DNA from: Spirochaetaceae bacterium UBA4077
Lineage (GTDB): Bacteria; Spirochaetota; Spirochaetia; Treponematales; Rectinemataceae
Assembly: GCA_002383375.1 (NCBI GenBank)
Contig: DFYR01000039.1
Location: 1 to 31,036, forward strand
Reading direction: 5' to 3'
Length of the DNA stretch: 31,036 nt
Made by a program: the position numbers and the translations under genes. The notes beneath the pieces are model-generated. The model saw only the letters and a list, made by a program, of their open reading frames with translations. It did no database searches and was not told the origin of the DNA. Of this stretch, positions 22,045 to 30,443 are shown piece after piece (the stretch's first letter is position 1; each line of letters begins with the position of its first letter).

Positions 22045-23307
22045 TCAATTTCCCAGGACTTGGAGCCAAAGGCTACCTGCCGCCACTGATGCCAGGGTGA
22101 CGGGCAGGCCGAGCTTTAGATAATCCAGAAATCCGATTCTCATGCCCTCTTTTTCCGCCTGGCCCGCAACGATGAGATTGGCCACGGATCCAAGCAAGCT
22201 AAGGTTGCCGGCGAAGGTGCTGGCCATGGCAAGGCTGAGCCAGGCTATGCCGGGATTGTCGAAGCTCGATGTCAGGGGCGACAGGAGCATTACCGCAGGG
22301 ACATTGGATACAAGGTTCGATACGAGGGTCACTGCTCCGGCGAAGGCGAATCCAGGTTTTATGAGTAAAGGCTCCAGGTTATGCATGAAGCCGCTGAACA
22401 GAGCGGTCTTGGCCACAGCAGATGTGAGCACGAAAAGTCCCGAGAAGAAGACCAGCAGCTCGAAGTCCACATGACTAAACACCCGCTCAGGTTTGATGCG
22501 ACGGCTTACCAGGAGCAGCGTGGAGGCTGCCAGCGCCGCCACGCTTGTCCGGAGCCCCGTGGCGAGAAGGACGAGAAGCAGTGCCGCTGCTGCTAGGCTT
22601 TTGATCATTAGCCTGCGATCCTGGGCTTCAGGTGCCGGTCCGGGATTAATGAGCGCCGAGGGCGAATCCATCGCCGGTTTTCCTGCCCGACTGGATAAAA
22701 ACTCCCGGGGGAAGGTTGCTAGACAAGTCAGATAACACAAGCCCAAGGCAAAGAGGGAGGGCGGCCCGAGATAGATGATAAAATCGAAAAAACCCAGACC
22801 GGATTGGGAGGCTATAAGCATGTTCTGCGGGTTGCCTATCGGAGTTGCGCAGGAACCCGCATTGGCCGAGACGGCCAGGGCGATGAGATAAGGCCTGCCG
22901 TCCAGCCTTTTACGCCTGGCTATCTCAATTACCAGGGGGGTGAGCATTAGACAGATGGTGTCGTTCAAAAAAAGAGCGGAAAGGAAGCCTGATGAAAGGA
23001 TGACCAGCGCGAGAAAGGATTTCGGTTTGCTGGCCATGGACAGAAGCCGGCTGCCTGCGAGACCGAAAAATCCTGAAATCCTCAAATTTGCTACTATGAG
23101 CATCATCGCTAACAACAACGCGAGGGTTTCCACATCGATAGCGGCGAAGGCTTCCACATAGGAAATGCCGCCTAAAAGGACAAGGAGCAGGGCTGCCGTC
23201 AGGGCTATGCTGGCGCGGTTCATGGCCAGGCGGGGAAGCCGTCCTGCCGCTATGCCTATAAAAGCAAGCGCAATTACCGAATAGACCGCAATCTGGAGTA
23301 GGCTCAT
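22045..23307 (-). CDS. ArsB/SLC13 (ion transporter superfamily) membrane permease
   Basis: This 420-aa polytopic protein has about 11 hydrophobic segments in two related halves. The first half carries NAGSCATPIGNPQNMLIASQ and the second carries SNVPAVMLLSPL and NLSLLGSVANLIVAGQAE, which are the paired re-entrant-loop motifs of the ArsB/NhaD/CitM-type carriers. The substrate could be a carboxylate, arsenite or another anion and cannot be told from sequence. The ATG at 23307 is chosen because the protein then starts one short stretch before the first membrane helix; a longer frame reaching 23388 would add 27 unconserved residues. No Shine-Dalgarno sequence precedes the ATG, and an extended -10 box ends 8 nt upstream, suggesting a leaderless mRNA. 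xseA follows 25 nt downstream. Confidence 0.86.
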   Translation of the reverse strand: MSLLQIAVYSVIALAFIGIAAGRLPRLAMNRASIALTAALLLVLLGGISYVEAFAAIDVETLALLLAMMLIVANLRISGFFGLAGSRLLSMASKPKSFLALVILSSGFLSALFLNDTICLMLTPLVIEIARRKRLDGRPYLIALAVSANAGSCATPIGNPQNMLIASQSGLGFFDFIIYLGPPSLFALGLCYLTCLATFPREFLSSRAGKPAMDSPSALINPGPAPEAQDRRLMIKSLAAAALLLVLLATGLRTSVAALAASTLLLVSRRIKPERVFSHVDFELLVFFSGLFVLTSAVAKTALFSGFMHNLEPLLIKPGFAFAGAVTLVSNLVSNVPAVMLLSPLTSSFDNPGIAWLSLAMASTFAGNLSLLGSVANLIVAGQAEKEGMRIGFLDYLKLGLPVTLASVAAGSLWLQVLGN

Positions 23308-23315
23308 CGGCCGCA

Positions 23316-23324
23316 AGTATAGCA
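23316..23324 (-). promoter_or_regulatory. Extended -10 promoter for the ArsB-like gene, near-leaderless
   Basis: On the minus strand the sequence TGCTATACT (23324-23316) is an extended -10 element that can work without a -35 box; none is evident. Only 8 nt separate it from the ATG at 23307, and they contain no Shine-Dalgarno sequence. Confidence 0.45.
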
Positions 23325-23396
23325 CAAGGGCAGCGCGACCATGAAGCGGAGAAGGGGCTCGGGACGCCTCTGATAGAACAGTGCTCAACTTTTGTG

Positions 23397-23402
23397 TATA
23401 GT
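23397..23402 (+). promoter_or_regulatory. -10 box for hrpA, leaderless configuration
   Basis: TATAGT lies exactly 6 nt before the hrpA ATG, with no ribosome binding site between. The -35 region is weak (TAGAAC at 23374-23379 with a 17-nt spacer). It is divergent from the ArsB-like promoter about 75 nt away. Confidence 0.4.
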
Positions 23403-23408
23403 ATCCTC

Positions 23409-26087
23409 ATGCATCCCCACGAACTGCCTGTCTATCAGCAGAAAGAAAAAATACTAGCCGCCCTGGCGGAAAACCAGGTTATTGTCGTCGAGAGTCCCAC
23501 AGGCTCAGGCAAGACCACGCAGCTTCCTATCATACTGCACGAAGCCGGCTATGCCGCCAAGGGCTATATCGGCGTTACCCAGCCCCGGCGGATCGCCACT
23601 CTTTCGGTCAGCGATTTCATAGCACGCCAGCTGGAAGTCAAGGTCGGCGGTCTTGTGGGCTACAAGATGCGCTTCGAAGACAAGACCGGCGCCGACACGA
23701 AAATAAAGATCATGACCGACGGGATTCTCCTCCAGGAGATGAAGCTGGACCCCTACATGTCCAGGTACCAGGTAATCATGGTGGACGAAGCTCACGAACG
23801 GAGCCTGAACATAGACTTCATCCTCGGGCTTCTGAAGCAGGTTCTGGAGACGAGGCCCGAATTCAAGGTCATCGTTTCCTCAGCCACAATCAACGCCCAG
23901 GTTTTTTCCGAATATTTCGGTGAATGCCCCATCGTGAAAATCGAAACGCAGACCTATCCCGTGACCCTCATCTACGATCCGGTAATCGATGCCCAGGCCC
24001 AGGAAAAACCCAAGGAAAAAACCAGGGAAGAAGGCCGGGGCGGAAACAGGAATTCCGGTCGAAAGCCTGAATCCAGCTCGCCCCTGCGCTACAGCGACGA
24101 AGCGCTCTACGACAAGATACTATCCATAATTCAGCGAAGCCTTGCCTCTCGGGAAGAAAGCGAGGAAGGGGATATTCTTGTCTTCCTGCCGGGAGAAAAA
24201 ACGATTAAAGAATGCGCCCTGCGCCTCTACCAGAGCTCAATGGCCGAAGCCCTCCACATAGTGCCCCTCTATGCCAGGCTGGGTAAAGATGAGCAGGAGA
24301 AGGTCTTCGACCCAGCGCCCTCGGGCAAGTCCAAAGTTGTCATCGCAACGAACATAGCAGAGACCAGCGTCACTATCGACGGGATCACCGTCGTCATAGA
24401 TTCAGGCCTAGCCAAGCTTAACTATTACAATCCCAGGAGTTTCACCGCCAGCCTTATCGAAACCCCTATTTCCAAGGCTTCATGCAACCAGCGCAAGGGC
24501 AGGGCGGGCAGGACCAGGCCGGGAACCTGCTATCGCCTCTATCCTCGAAAGGACTTCGAAAACCGACCTCTTTTCACCACCGAGGAAATCTACAGGACAG
24601 ACCTCTCCGAGGTCGTGCTCAGGATGGCCGAACTCGGCATCAGCAATTTCGAGGAATTCGACTTTATCTCCAAGCCGCCCAAGAGCGGTATAGCTGGGGC
24701 CATCGATATTCTCAACCTCCTGGACGCCCTGGCAGAGGACAGGAGGCTGTCCAAGACCGGTGAACTCATGTGCGCCTTTCCCTTGCTCCCCAGGCTGTCC
24801 AGAATGATCGTCGAATCCATGTTACGCTATCCAGAGGTGATCCATGAAACCCTGGTGGCGGCCTCCTTCCTATCCACCATGAGCCCTTACCTCCTTCCCC
24901 CGGGGGAGGAGCTGGAGGCGCGGAAAGCGCACCATGCCTTCAGGGATCCCATGGGAGACTTTGTCTCCTACCTAAGAATCTATGACGCCTTCATCGCCGC
25001 AGCGGACAAGACTAAGTTCTGCGAGCACAACTATCTGGACGAGCGGACCATGAGGGAAATACTCAGGATCAGGGAGCAGCTGGAGATTATTGTTTCGGAT
25101 ATGGGCTTCCCTATTTCAAGGGGAGGCCCCTTGGCAGACTATCTCTGCGCCGTAAGCCGAGGACTGATCCAGTTTGTCTGCGCAAGGCAGGACCGAGGGC
25201 TCTTCAGATCCCTGACTGCGGAAAAAATACAAATCCATCCGGGATCGGTCATGTTCCGGGAAAATCCGGATTTCATCGTCGCAGGGGAAATAGTCCGCAC
25301 TACCCGTATGTACGCCATGTCTGTATCGCCCCTCTCAAAGGAAATATTAAACCGCATATCACCCTTGGTGGCCGAACGCCTTTCGGCGATTTCGGGCAGG
25401 GCTGTCGGTAAAACTCCCTTGGGTACAGAGCGGAGGACCAAGACCAGGGGCACGGGCGGAGAGGAAAGAACGGTGCCTGGACGCCAGGAATCCAGGGGCT
25501 TTACGGACACTATCCAACTGGGAGGCCAGATTTTCGACCTGACGAAGGGCAGGGGAAAGAAAAAAATGGTCGTTCTGCCCTGGGAACGCTTCAAGGCCGC
25601 GAAGAACAATCTGGACCAGAGCTCCGGCTCAGCCTTCAAGGGACTTCTGGCGGTGATCCAGCAGGGAAGCTACAGCCTTCTGGAGGGTGACAAGCTGGAG
25701 ACGATCATCCGGATAAGGGATTGGCTCGATCTTGACAGAGACCTTCAGCGTGACTGGCCGCGGAGCAGGAATTTTGAAATTCTAGGCAAGGAAGGACAGG
25801 AGGGCTTGAATGTCCAGGTCTTCGGCGATTTGGTCGAAAACCTTTCCCATGTCTTCCAGGTGGCCAAGCCCAAGGGCAAGGACAAGAAGCTGGGCTTCGT
25901 CAGTCTCTACACCGACGGCCAGGGGGTTTTCTGGTTCAGGATCTCCAAAGGCTTTCATACCGCCCTGAATGAGAGCATCGCCAGTCTCGAAGCCCTTATC
26001 GACGCGGCCGACGATGTAAAGCTGGCAGAGGAAGCCAAGGAAAGTATCGGTGACCTTTACAGAAAGCTCAGCTCCTTCTTCGAATAA
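23409..26087 (+). CDS. hrpA: DEAH-box ATP-dependent helicase HrpA-type
   Basis: This 892-aa DEAH/RHA helicase has Walker A TGSGKTT (31-37), TQPRRIATLSV, the DEAH box at 126-129, SSATI, and the C-terminal motifs ATNIAETSVTIDGI and QRKGRAGRTRPG. Helicase-associated and OB-like domains follow. E. coli HrpA is about 1300 aa, so this is a shorter form, a length common outside the proteobacteria. A Lys/Glu/Arg/Gly-rich linker at about 197-222 and another basic stretch around 665-690 are likely disordered. HrpA-type proteins act on RNA; E. coli HrpA resolves collided or stalled ribosomes. The ATG at 23409 is preferred to the GTG at 23394. No Shine-Dalgarno sequence is present. Confidence 0.92.
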   Translation: MHPHELPVYQQKEKILAALAENQVIVVESPTGSGKTTQLPIILHEAGYAAKGYIGVTQPRRIATLSVSDFIARQLEVKVGGLVGYKMRFEDKTGADTKIKIMTDGILLQEMKLDPYMSRYQVIMVDEAHERSLNIDFILGLLKQVLETRPEFKVIVSSATINAQVFSEYFGECPIVKIETQTYPVTLIYDPVIDAQAQEKPKEKTREEGRGGNRNSGRKPESSSPLRYSDEALYDKILSIIQRSLASREESEEGDILVFLPGEKTIKECALRLYQSSMAEALHIVPLYARLGKDEQEKVFDPAPSGKSKVVIATNIAETSVTIDGITVVIDSGLAKLNYYNPRSFTASLIETPISKASCNQRKGRAGRTRPGTCYRLYPRKDFENRPLFTTEEIYRTDLSEVVLRMAELGISNFEEFDFISKPPKSGIAGAIDILNLLDALAEDRRLSKTGELMCAFPLLPRLSRMIVESMLRYPEVIHETLVAASFLSTMSPYLLPPGEELEARKAHHAFRDPMGDFVSYLRIYDAFIAAADKTKFCEHNYLDERTMREILRIREQLEIIVSDMGFPISRGGPLADYLCAVSRGLIQFVCARQDRGLFRSLTAEKIQIHPGSVMFRENPDFIVAGEIVRTTRMYAMSVSPLSKEILNRISPLVAERLSAISGRAVGKTPLGTERRTKTRGTGGEERTVPGRQESRGFTDTIQLGGQIFDLTKGRGKKKMVVLPWERFKAAKNNLDQSSGSAFKGLLAVIQQGSYSLLEGDKLETIIRIRDWLDLDRDLQRDWPRSRNFEILGKEGQEGLNVQVFGDLVENLSHVFQVAKPKGKDKKLGFVSLYTDGQGVFWFRISKGFHTALNESIASLEALIDAADDVKLAEEAKESIGDLYRKLSSFFE

Positions 26088-26108
26088 CTCTTACGCCCGG
26101 CCTTCCAC

Positions 26109-26831
26109 TCAAGCTCTTAAAAAATACAGCTCGAAAGAAGGGCGGGACTCGACCATCGCCCTTCCTTCGAATTTAGTCCGGGGCCTCCATTCTATCCTTG
26201 GAGCGAATCCTTCATAGGCGTTCTTCAGCGAACCGCAGGCTTGCAGTGTTTCCAAGGCCTGCTCAGCGTAATCCTCAATATCTGTGACGAAATAAAGGTA
26301 GCCACCCAGAGCTAGGCGGGAAGCCATAAGTTCGACCAGATCGGGGCGCAGAAGGCGGCGCTTATGGTGTCGTTTTTTAGGCCAGGGATCGGGGTAGAAA
26401 ATATGCAGGCCGGCCAGACTGTCGGGGCTTATCATGCTTTCGAGCACCTCTACAGCGTCGTGCTGGATGATTTTAAGGTTGGAGATGCTCCTGTCGCGTA
26501 TTTCCATCAAGAGCCGCCCTACGCCGGGACCATGAACCTCCACGCCTAGATAATTGTACTCTGATCTTTCCAGGGCGATCTGCCAGGTAGCCAAGCCCAT
26601 GCCGAAACCGATCTCAAGGACCAGGGGCTTTGATTCAGGATATATGTCTGAAGGTTTCAGCAGCTCTTCCCCGAAGGGAAGGACATGCAGGGGGCCTAGT
26701 TCTTCGATTGCCCGCTTTTGCGCCTCGGTCATTCTGCCGGCGCGGAGCACGTAGCTGCGGATAGCCTGCCGTCGGGAGAGAAAGTTGTTTTTTGCGGTAT
26801 CATCCTCGGCGAATGGAATGGCGGCGCTCAA
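26109..26831 (-). CDS. trmB: tRNA (guanine-N7-)-methyltransferase
   Basis: This 240-aa SAM-dependent enzyme makes m7G46 in the tRNA variable loop. It shows the N-terminal AIRSYVLRAGRMTEAQ segment, the SAM loop LEIGFGMGLAT, YLGVEVHGPGVGRLL, the IFYPDPWPKKRHHKRRL catalytic and tRNA-binding motif and a C-terminal TKFEGRA segment. The start is TTG, overlapping the hisS stop by 4 nt (TTGA). GAGG lies 10 nt upstream, and the family N-terminus is complete only with this start. It is cotranscribed with hisS and ends 21 nt from the convergent hrpA stop. Confidence 0.93.
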   Translation of the reverse strand: MSAAIPFAEDDTAKNNFLSRRQAIRSYVLRAGRMTEAQKRAIEELGPLHVLPFGEELLKPSDIYPESKPLVLEIGFGMGLATWQIALERSEYNYLGVEVHGPGVGRLLMEIRDRSISNLKIIQHDAVEVLESMISPDSLAGLHIFYPDPWPKKRHHKRRLLRPDLVELMASRLALGGYLYFVTDIEDYAEQALETLQACGSLKNAYEGFAPRIEWRPRTKFEGRAMVESRPSFELYFLRA

Positions 26832-28147
26832 GTCTTTGCCGCCTCGAGGAAATTCACCAGTTCATCCAGGTTTGAAAATTCTCTGGTTGTCCGCTGCCCC
26901 AGGTCCCGCAACGGCAAAACCTTCCGCTCCAAGGCCGATCGGTCTAAAAGCAGTGCGTAAGGAATGAACTTTTTCTGAGCAAAAGAATACTGGCTGGTGA
27001 GTTTTTTAGGCTCAGGGTAGACCTCGGTGGAGATTCCTCTGAAGCGGAGCTCGCTGGCTCTGCGGTGGAGCTCGACTTCGGGAACTTCGCCTAGATTTGC
27101 AATTAGAAGCTGAGGCAGGGATTCCTGTGCCAGAGGGCGCTTCAAGACTTCCATGGCGCTTAAGAGGCGGTCCAAACCCACCGAAGCGCCCACCCCCGGC
27201 AGGGATCGTGTGGTATAGAGGCCTGCCAGCTCGTTATAGCGGCCTCCCGAGCAGACCGAGCCGATGGAGGGCAGGTCGCTAAGGAATGTCTCATAGACCA
27301 CGCCTGTGTAATAGTCCAGACCCCGGGTGATGCTAGGATCAAGGCAGAGAGAGTCGGCGGAACCTGCGGCAAATACTATTTCGTATACATCGTGAAGTCT
27401 TTTTTGTGCGGCTTTAGCCTCCTGGTCTCCGCTGGCACAGAAAGAGACCATTTTCTCCAGGGTGTTTATAAAATCTTTTTCAGGGCTGATATAGTCCATG
27501 ACCTCGCCGGCTATTCCTTTGCCAACCTCGGCAGCGAGCAATGCCTTTGTCTTTTCCTTACCAATTTTTTCGATCTTGTCGACGCTGCGGAGAATGGATA
27601 CGGACTTGTCCAGGCAGCCTGCACGGGCGAGGAAGCGGTTGAAGAGGGCTCGGTGGTTGATCCTGATCCTGGCATTTCCGGTGTCCAGGGTTCGTATAGC
27701 CTGGGCTATCACCAGGACAATGTCGGCGTCGGCACTGGCGCTGTCGGTTCCGACTATGTCAAAGTCGCACTGCATGAACTCCCGGTACCGGCCGCGCTGG
27801 GTATTCTCGCCGCGCCATACTTTAGCCATGTGATAACGGCGGAAGGGGAGGTAGAGTTCCTCCACGTGCTGGGCCATAAAGCGGGCGAAGGGTACGGTGA
27901 GATCGAAGCGCAGGGCTACCTCGCGACCGCCGTTGTCGGTAAAGCGGTAAACCTGCTTGTCCGTCTCGCCCCCTCCCTTGCCCAGAAGGATTTCTGCGTA
28001 TTCCAGGACAGGGGTATCTATGGGTACGAAGCCGAAGGAGCGGAAAACAGTTTCCAGCCGGGTAAGCAGGCTATTTCTCGCCTGCTCAGCCTCGGGCAGG
28101 TAGTCGCGGAAGCCTTTGAGCACTCGAGGTTCGATAATTTCGGGCAT
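26828..28147 (-). CDS. hisS: Histidine--tRNA ligase
   Basis: This 439-aa class II aminoacyl-tRNA synthetase charges tRNA-His. Motif 2 region RYHMAKVWRGENTQRGRYRE and QCDFDIVG, the HisA-type GLDYYTGVVYE segment, CSGGRYNELAG and motif 3 GASVGLDRLLSAM are all present. A C-terminal anticodon-binding domain covers about 335-439. The ATG at 28147 is supported by CGGAGG 5 nt upstream and by the family start; the longer frame to 28174 is not needed. It is transcribed from its own promoter, divergent to rpsF, and coupled to trmB. Confidence 0.96.
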   Translation of the reverse strand: MPEIIEPRVLKGFRDYLPEAEQARNSLLTRLETVFRSFGFVPIDTPVLEYAEILLGKGGGETDKQVYRFTDNGGREVALRFDLTVPFARFMAQHVEELYLPFRRYHMAKVWRGENTQRGRYREFMQCDFDIVGTDSASADADIVLVIAQAIRTLDTGNARIRINHRALFNRFLARAGCLDKSVSILRSVDKIEKIGKEKTKALLAAEVGKGIAGEVMDYISPEKDFINTLEKMVSFCASGDQEAKAAQKRLHDVYEIVFAAGSADSLCLDPSITRGLDYYTGVVYETFLSDLPSIGSVCSGGRYNELAGLYTTRSLPGVGASVGLDRLLSAMEVLKRPLAQESLPQLLIANLGEVPEVELHRRASELRFRGISTEVYPEPKKLTSQYSFAQKKFIPYALLLDRSALERKVLPLRDLGQRTTREFSNLDELVNFLEAAKT

Positions 28148-28173
28148 TGTTCCTCCGATGTAGAATGAGGGCA

Positions 28174-28202
28174 ATTATGGGAAATCCCGGCCTTAATTGC
28201 AA
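28174..28202 (-). promoter_or_regulatory. Sigma70-type promoter for hisS-trmB
   Basis: On the minus strand, TTGCAA (28202-28197), a 17-nt spacer and CATAAT (28179-28174, 5 of 6). The leader is about 20 nt and contains the GGAGG site, so this gene, unlike secA or hrpA, has a conventional leader. Confidence 0.55.
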
Positions 28203-28205
28203 GTA

Positions 28206-28235
28206 TTGCACAAAAAGCCTTTATCGTGGTATAAA
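28206..28235 (+). promoter_or_regulatory. Extended -10 promoter for the rpsF operon
   Basis: TTGCAC (28206-28211), an 18-nt spacer and TATAAA (28230-28235), preceded by TGG, an extended -10. It is back to back with the hisS promoter and gives a leader of about 85 nt. Confidence 0.65.
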
Positions 28236-28249
28236 AACGCTCCCTCTTT

Positions 28250-28305
28250 ATTCAGGCGGGTTCCCGCGGAATACGCCTGAATCAATCGTCCCCCGTATGG
28301 GGGAC
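28250..28305 (+). promoter_or_regulatory. Two-hairpin leader of rpsF, candidate S6:S18 autoregulatory site
   Basis: ATTCAGGCG (28250-28258) pairs perfectly with CGCCTGAAT (28274-28282) around a 15-nt loop containing CCCGCGG. GTCCCCC (28288-28294) pairs perfectly with GGGGGAC (28299-28305) around GTAT. Both lie between the promoter and the AGGAGG site. In many bacteria the S6:S18 complex binds an rpsF leader hairpin with a conserved unpaired CCG; a CCG is present in the first loop. Identity with that RNA family is inference. Neither hairpin is followed by a T-run, so this is not a terminator. Confidence 0.5.
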
Positions 28306-28326
28306 TAGGTCCACGAGGAGGAAAGA

Positions 28327-28608
28327 ATGAGACAATACGAGTTAGTCGTGGTCTTGCCTTCGGAGGAAGACGCCTTCCACAAGGGCAAGGAAGCAGTGAT
28401 GTCGGACCTGGCGCAGTTTGCCGCCGCCGATATCAAGGATGAGGATATGGGTGACCGTCCGCTGGCCTATCCGGTCAAGAAACGGGAGCGGGGACACTAT
28501 ATTCTGTATAAGTTTTCCCTGGACGCACAGAACGTTATCCCCCTGGAAAGAGCCTTCAAGCTCAACACAAGCATTCTCAAGTATCTTGTGGTGAAGGCTG
28601 AAATCTAA
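28327..28608 (+). CDS. rpsF: 30S ribosomal protein S6
   Basis: This 93-aa protein has the S6 pattern: MRQYELVVVLPSEED at the start, RPLAYPVKKRERGHYILYKF in the centre and NTSILKYLVVK at the end. It binds S18 and the central domain of 16S rRNA. GAGGAGGAAAGA directly before the ATG is a strong ribosome binding site. It is the first gene of rpsF-ssb-rpsR-DUF2232-rplI. Confidence 0.97.
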   Translation: MRQYELVVVLPSEEDAFHKGKEAVMSDLAQFAAADIKDEDMGDRPLAYPVKKRERGHYILYKFSLDAQNVIPLERAFKLNTSILKYLVVKAEI

Positions 28609-28627
28609 GCACGAAGGGGGTGTCCAG

Positions 28628-29095
28628 ATGCGCGATATAAACGTCGTCGTCCTGGTGGGAAGACTTACCCGGGACGCTGAGCTCAAATACACAAAATCGG
28701 GCACGGCCATTGTGAGGTTTTCTCTGGCTGTAAACCGTTCGAGAAAGCAGGACGATCAATGGATCGACGAGACCAGTTTTTTCGACATCGATTTCTGGGG
28801 AAAGGGCGCCGAGGCGGTTAATCGCTACCTGACCAAGGGACAGCAGGTCGCCGTAGAAGGCGAGCTGCGCCAGGACCGCTGGGAACAGGACGGGCAGCCC
28901 CGCAGCAGGGTAATCGTCAACGCAAACAACGTACGGCTGATGGGGAGCGCTTCCGGCAACCAACAGGGCGGCGCTTCAACCCGGAGCCAGCCTTACGGGG
29001 CCCAGGACTCTTCCTCCGGTCAACGACCAGCCGATGGAGCCTCAGCCCAGAATGGATCGCCGATCGATACCTTCGACGACGATATTCCATTCTAA
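28628..29095 (+). CDS. ssb: Single-stranded DNA-binding protein
   Basis: This 155-aa SSB has an OB-fold (about 1-108) with DINVVVLVGRLTRDAELKY, the IVRFSLAVNR strand, FFDIDFWGKGAE and the GQQVAVEGELRQDRW region. A Gly/Gln/Ser/Ala-rich disordered linker follows, then the acidic interaction tip DDDIPF that recruits repair and replication partners. AAGGGGG lies about 7 nt before the ATG. Its placement between rpsF and rpsR is the classical bacterial arrangement. Confidence 0.97.
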   Translation: MRDINVVVLVGRLTRDAELKYTKSGTAIVRFSLAVNRSRKQDDQWIDETSFFDIDFWGKGAEAVNRYLTKGQQVAVEGELRQDRWEQDGQPRSRVIVNANNVRLMGSASGNQQGGASTRSQPYGAQDSSSGQRPADGASAQNGSPIDTFDDDIPF

Positions 29096-29125
29096 TGCTA
29101 CCGAACCTATACAAGGAGAAATCTC

Positions 29126-29443
29126 ATGGCTGACATGAAAGATATGAACGAGGGACGCTCGGGCAGGCCCGAGATGGATCAGGGCGACGGCCGCAGGGAT
29201 CAGGACGACCGCGGCGGTCCCCGCAAGGGCAAGGGCTTTTTCAAGAAGAAGGTCTGCAAGTTCTGCACCCAGAAAGCCCACATCGATTACAAGGATTCGG
29301 ATACGCTCAGGCGCTATACCACCGAGCGCGGCAAGATCCTGCCCAGGCGGATCACCGGAACCTGTTCCAAGCACCAGCGCGAACTTGCTGTCAATATTAA
29401 GCGGGCGCGCTCACTGGCGCTTTTGCCCTACGTTGTAAAATAA
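29126..29443 (+). CDS. rpsR: 30S ribosomal protein S18, zinc-ribbon form with N-terminal extension
   Basis: The core S18 (about residues 40-105) has KVCKFCTQK, YTTERGKILPRRITGTCSKHQR and RSLALLPYV. Cys44, Cys47, Cys80 and His83 form a C-x2-C...C-x2-H set, matching the zinc-binding (C+) type of S18. The first 38 residues are an extra charged Met/Asp/Arg/Gly-rich extension; typical S18 is 75-80 aa, here 105. CAAGGAG lies 8 nt before the ATG, so the extended start is well supported. Confidence 0.95.
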   Translation: MADMKDMNEGRSGRPEMDQGDGRRDQDDRGGPRKGKGFFKKKVCKFCTQKAHIDYKDSDTLRRYTTERGKILPRRITGTCSKHQRELAVNIKRARSLALLPYVVK

Positions 29444-29459
29444 TCCTGAGGCAGTGCAG

Positions 29460-30443
29460 GTGGACGAGCAGGAACGGCTCTTGAAGAAGAGGATGTTTCT
29501 CGCCGATGCTACGGCGGGAATCTTGTCAGGCTTTCTCTATCTTTCCTACATCCTCTCCTTTGTCTTCCTCGTCCCAGTGCAGCAGAGCTTTGCCGGTAGA
29601 GGCATGAGAGCTGGACTTGTATCCTCACTGGCAGCCTTTATTGTTATTGTGGTTGGTACGGTGGTGCGGATGATTCAGCTCAGGTTTTTCGATATCCTGT
29701 CCCTGATCTCCAGCGCCCTGCCAGCTCTTTTGCTACTGGTTGCCCTGTACTGGATAAACGCTGAAAAACCAAGGCTGCCCAGGATAGCACGCATTGCCAT
29801 GGCCATGCTGGTTCTGTCCCTGATCGCGTTCCCCTTCGTGCTGCGCATGGGCAGCGATGCAACATTTATCGGCCAGCTCACTGCCTATGTCAAAGCGACT
29901 ATCGATACCAGCGGCCTGGCCTTGGATGATTCCAGGCTGGCTGCCGAACTGGTGCAAAGGGCTGTCAGCATCATAAGCGCTGGATTCAGCGCCTTTATTC
30001 TCTGGATTCTTGCAGGCAGTTGGTGGCTGGGAACCCTGCTGGCTTCGAAAAGCAGGGCAGCTCTCGCTGGATTGACACCAGAAATAAAGGTTCCCCGTCT
30101 TGCGGCGGTCAAGGTACCCTATGCGGCGCTCTGGCCGAGCCTGCTGCTCTGGGCCCTTCTCTTCACCGCACTCGCACTAAAAGCGGAAGGCATCATTCGA
30201 CTGCTAGCCTGGAACCTGGCGCTCTGTGCCGCCTCGATCTACGGATTGCAGGGCATCGGGGTGCTTTCCTTCCTGTTGCAGAAGCCCGGGGTTCCGCCGT
30301 TCCTGCGACGTATTCTGCCTTTGGCGCTGATCGCTGCCCTGCTGAGCCAGGCTACCAGCGCCGTTGTATTGATTGGCTTGCCCGTACTGGGCATTACCGA
30401 GGTATGGATTCCATACCGCAACCCAAAAGGAGCTTCCATATGA
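29460..30443 (+). CDS. DUF2232/YybS-like polytopic membrane protein
   Basis: This protein of about 327 aa has roughly eight hydrophobic segments and no signal peptide. The composition and position, between rpsR and rplI, match the DUF2232 (YybS-like) membrane proteins often found just before rplI; the assignment rests on context and topology more than on motifs. The function of the family is not established. The start is probably GTG 29460, since GAGG (29448-29451) is 8 nt upstream; GTG 29454 is an alternative. Its stop overlaps the rplI ATG by 4 nt (ATGA), so the two are translationally coupled. Confidence 0.75.
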   Translation: MDEQERLLKKRMFLADATAGILSGFLYLSYILSFVFLVPVQQSFAGRGMRAGLVSSLAAFIVIVVGTVVRMIQLRFFDILSLISSALPALLLLVALYWINAEKPRLPRIARIAMAMLVLSLIAFPFVLRMGSDATFIGQLTAYVKATIDTSGLALDDSRLAAELVQRAVSIISAGFSAFILWILAGSWWLGTLLASKSRAALAGLTPEIKVPRLAAVKVPYAALWPSLLLWALLFTALALKAEGIIRLLAWNLALCAASIYGLQGIGVLSFLLQKPGVPPFLRRILPLALIAALLSQATSAVVLIGLPVLGITEVWIPYRNPKGASI

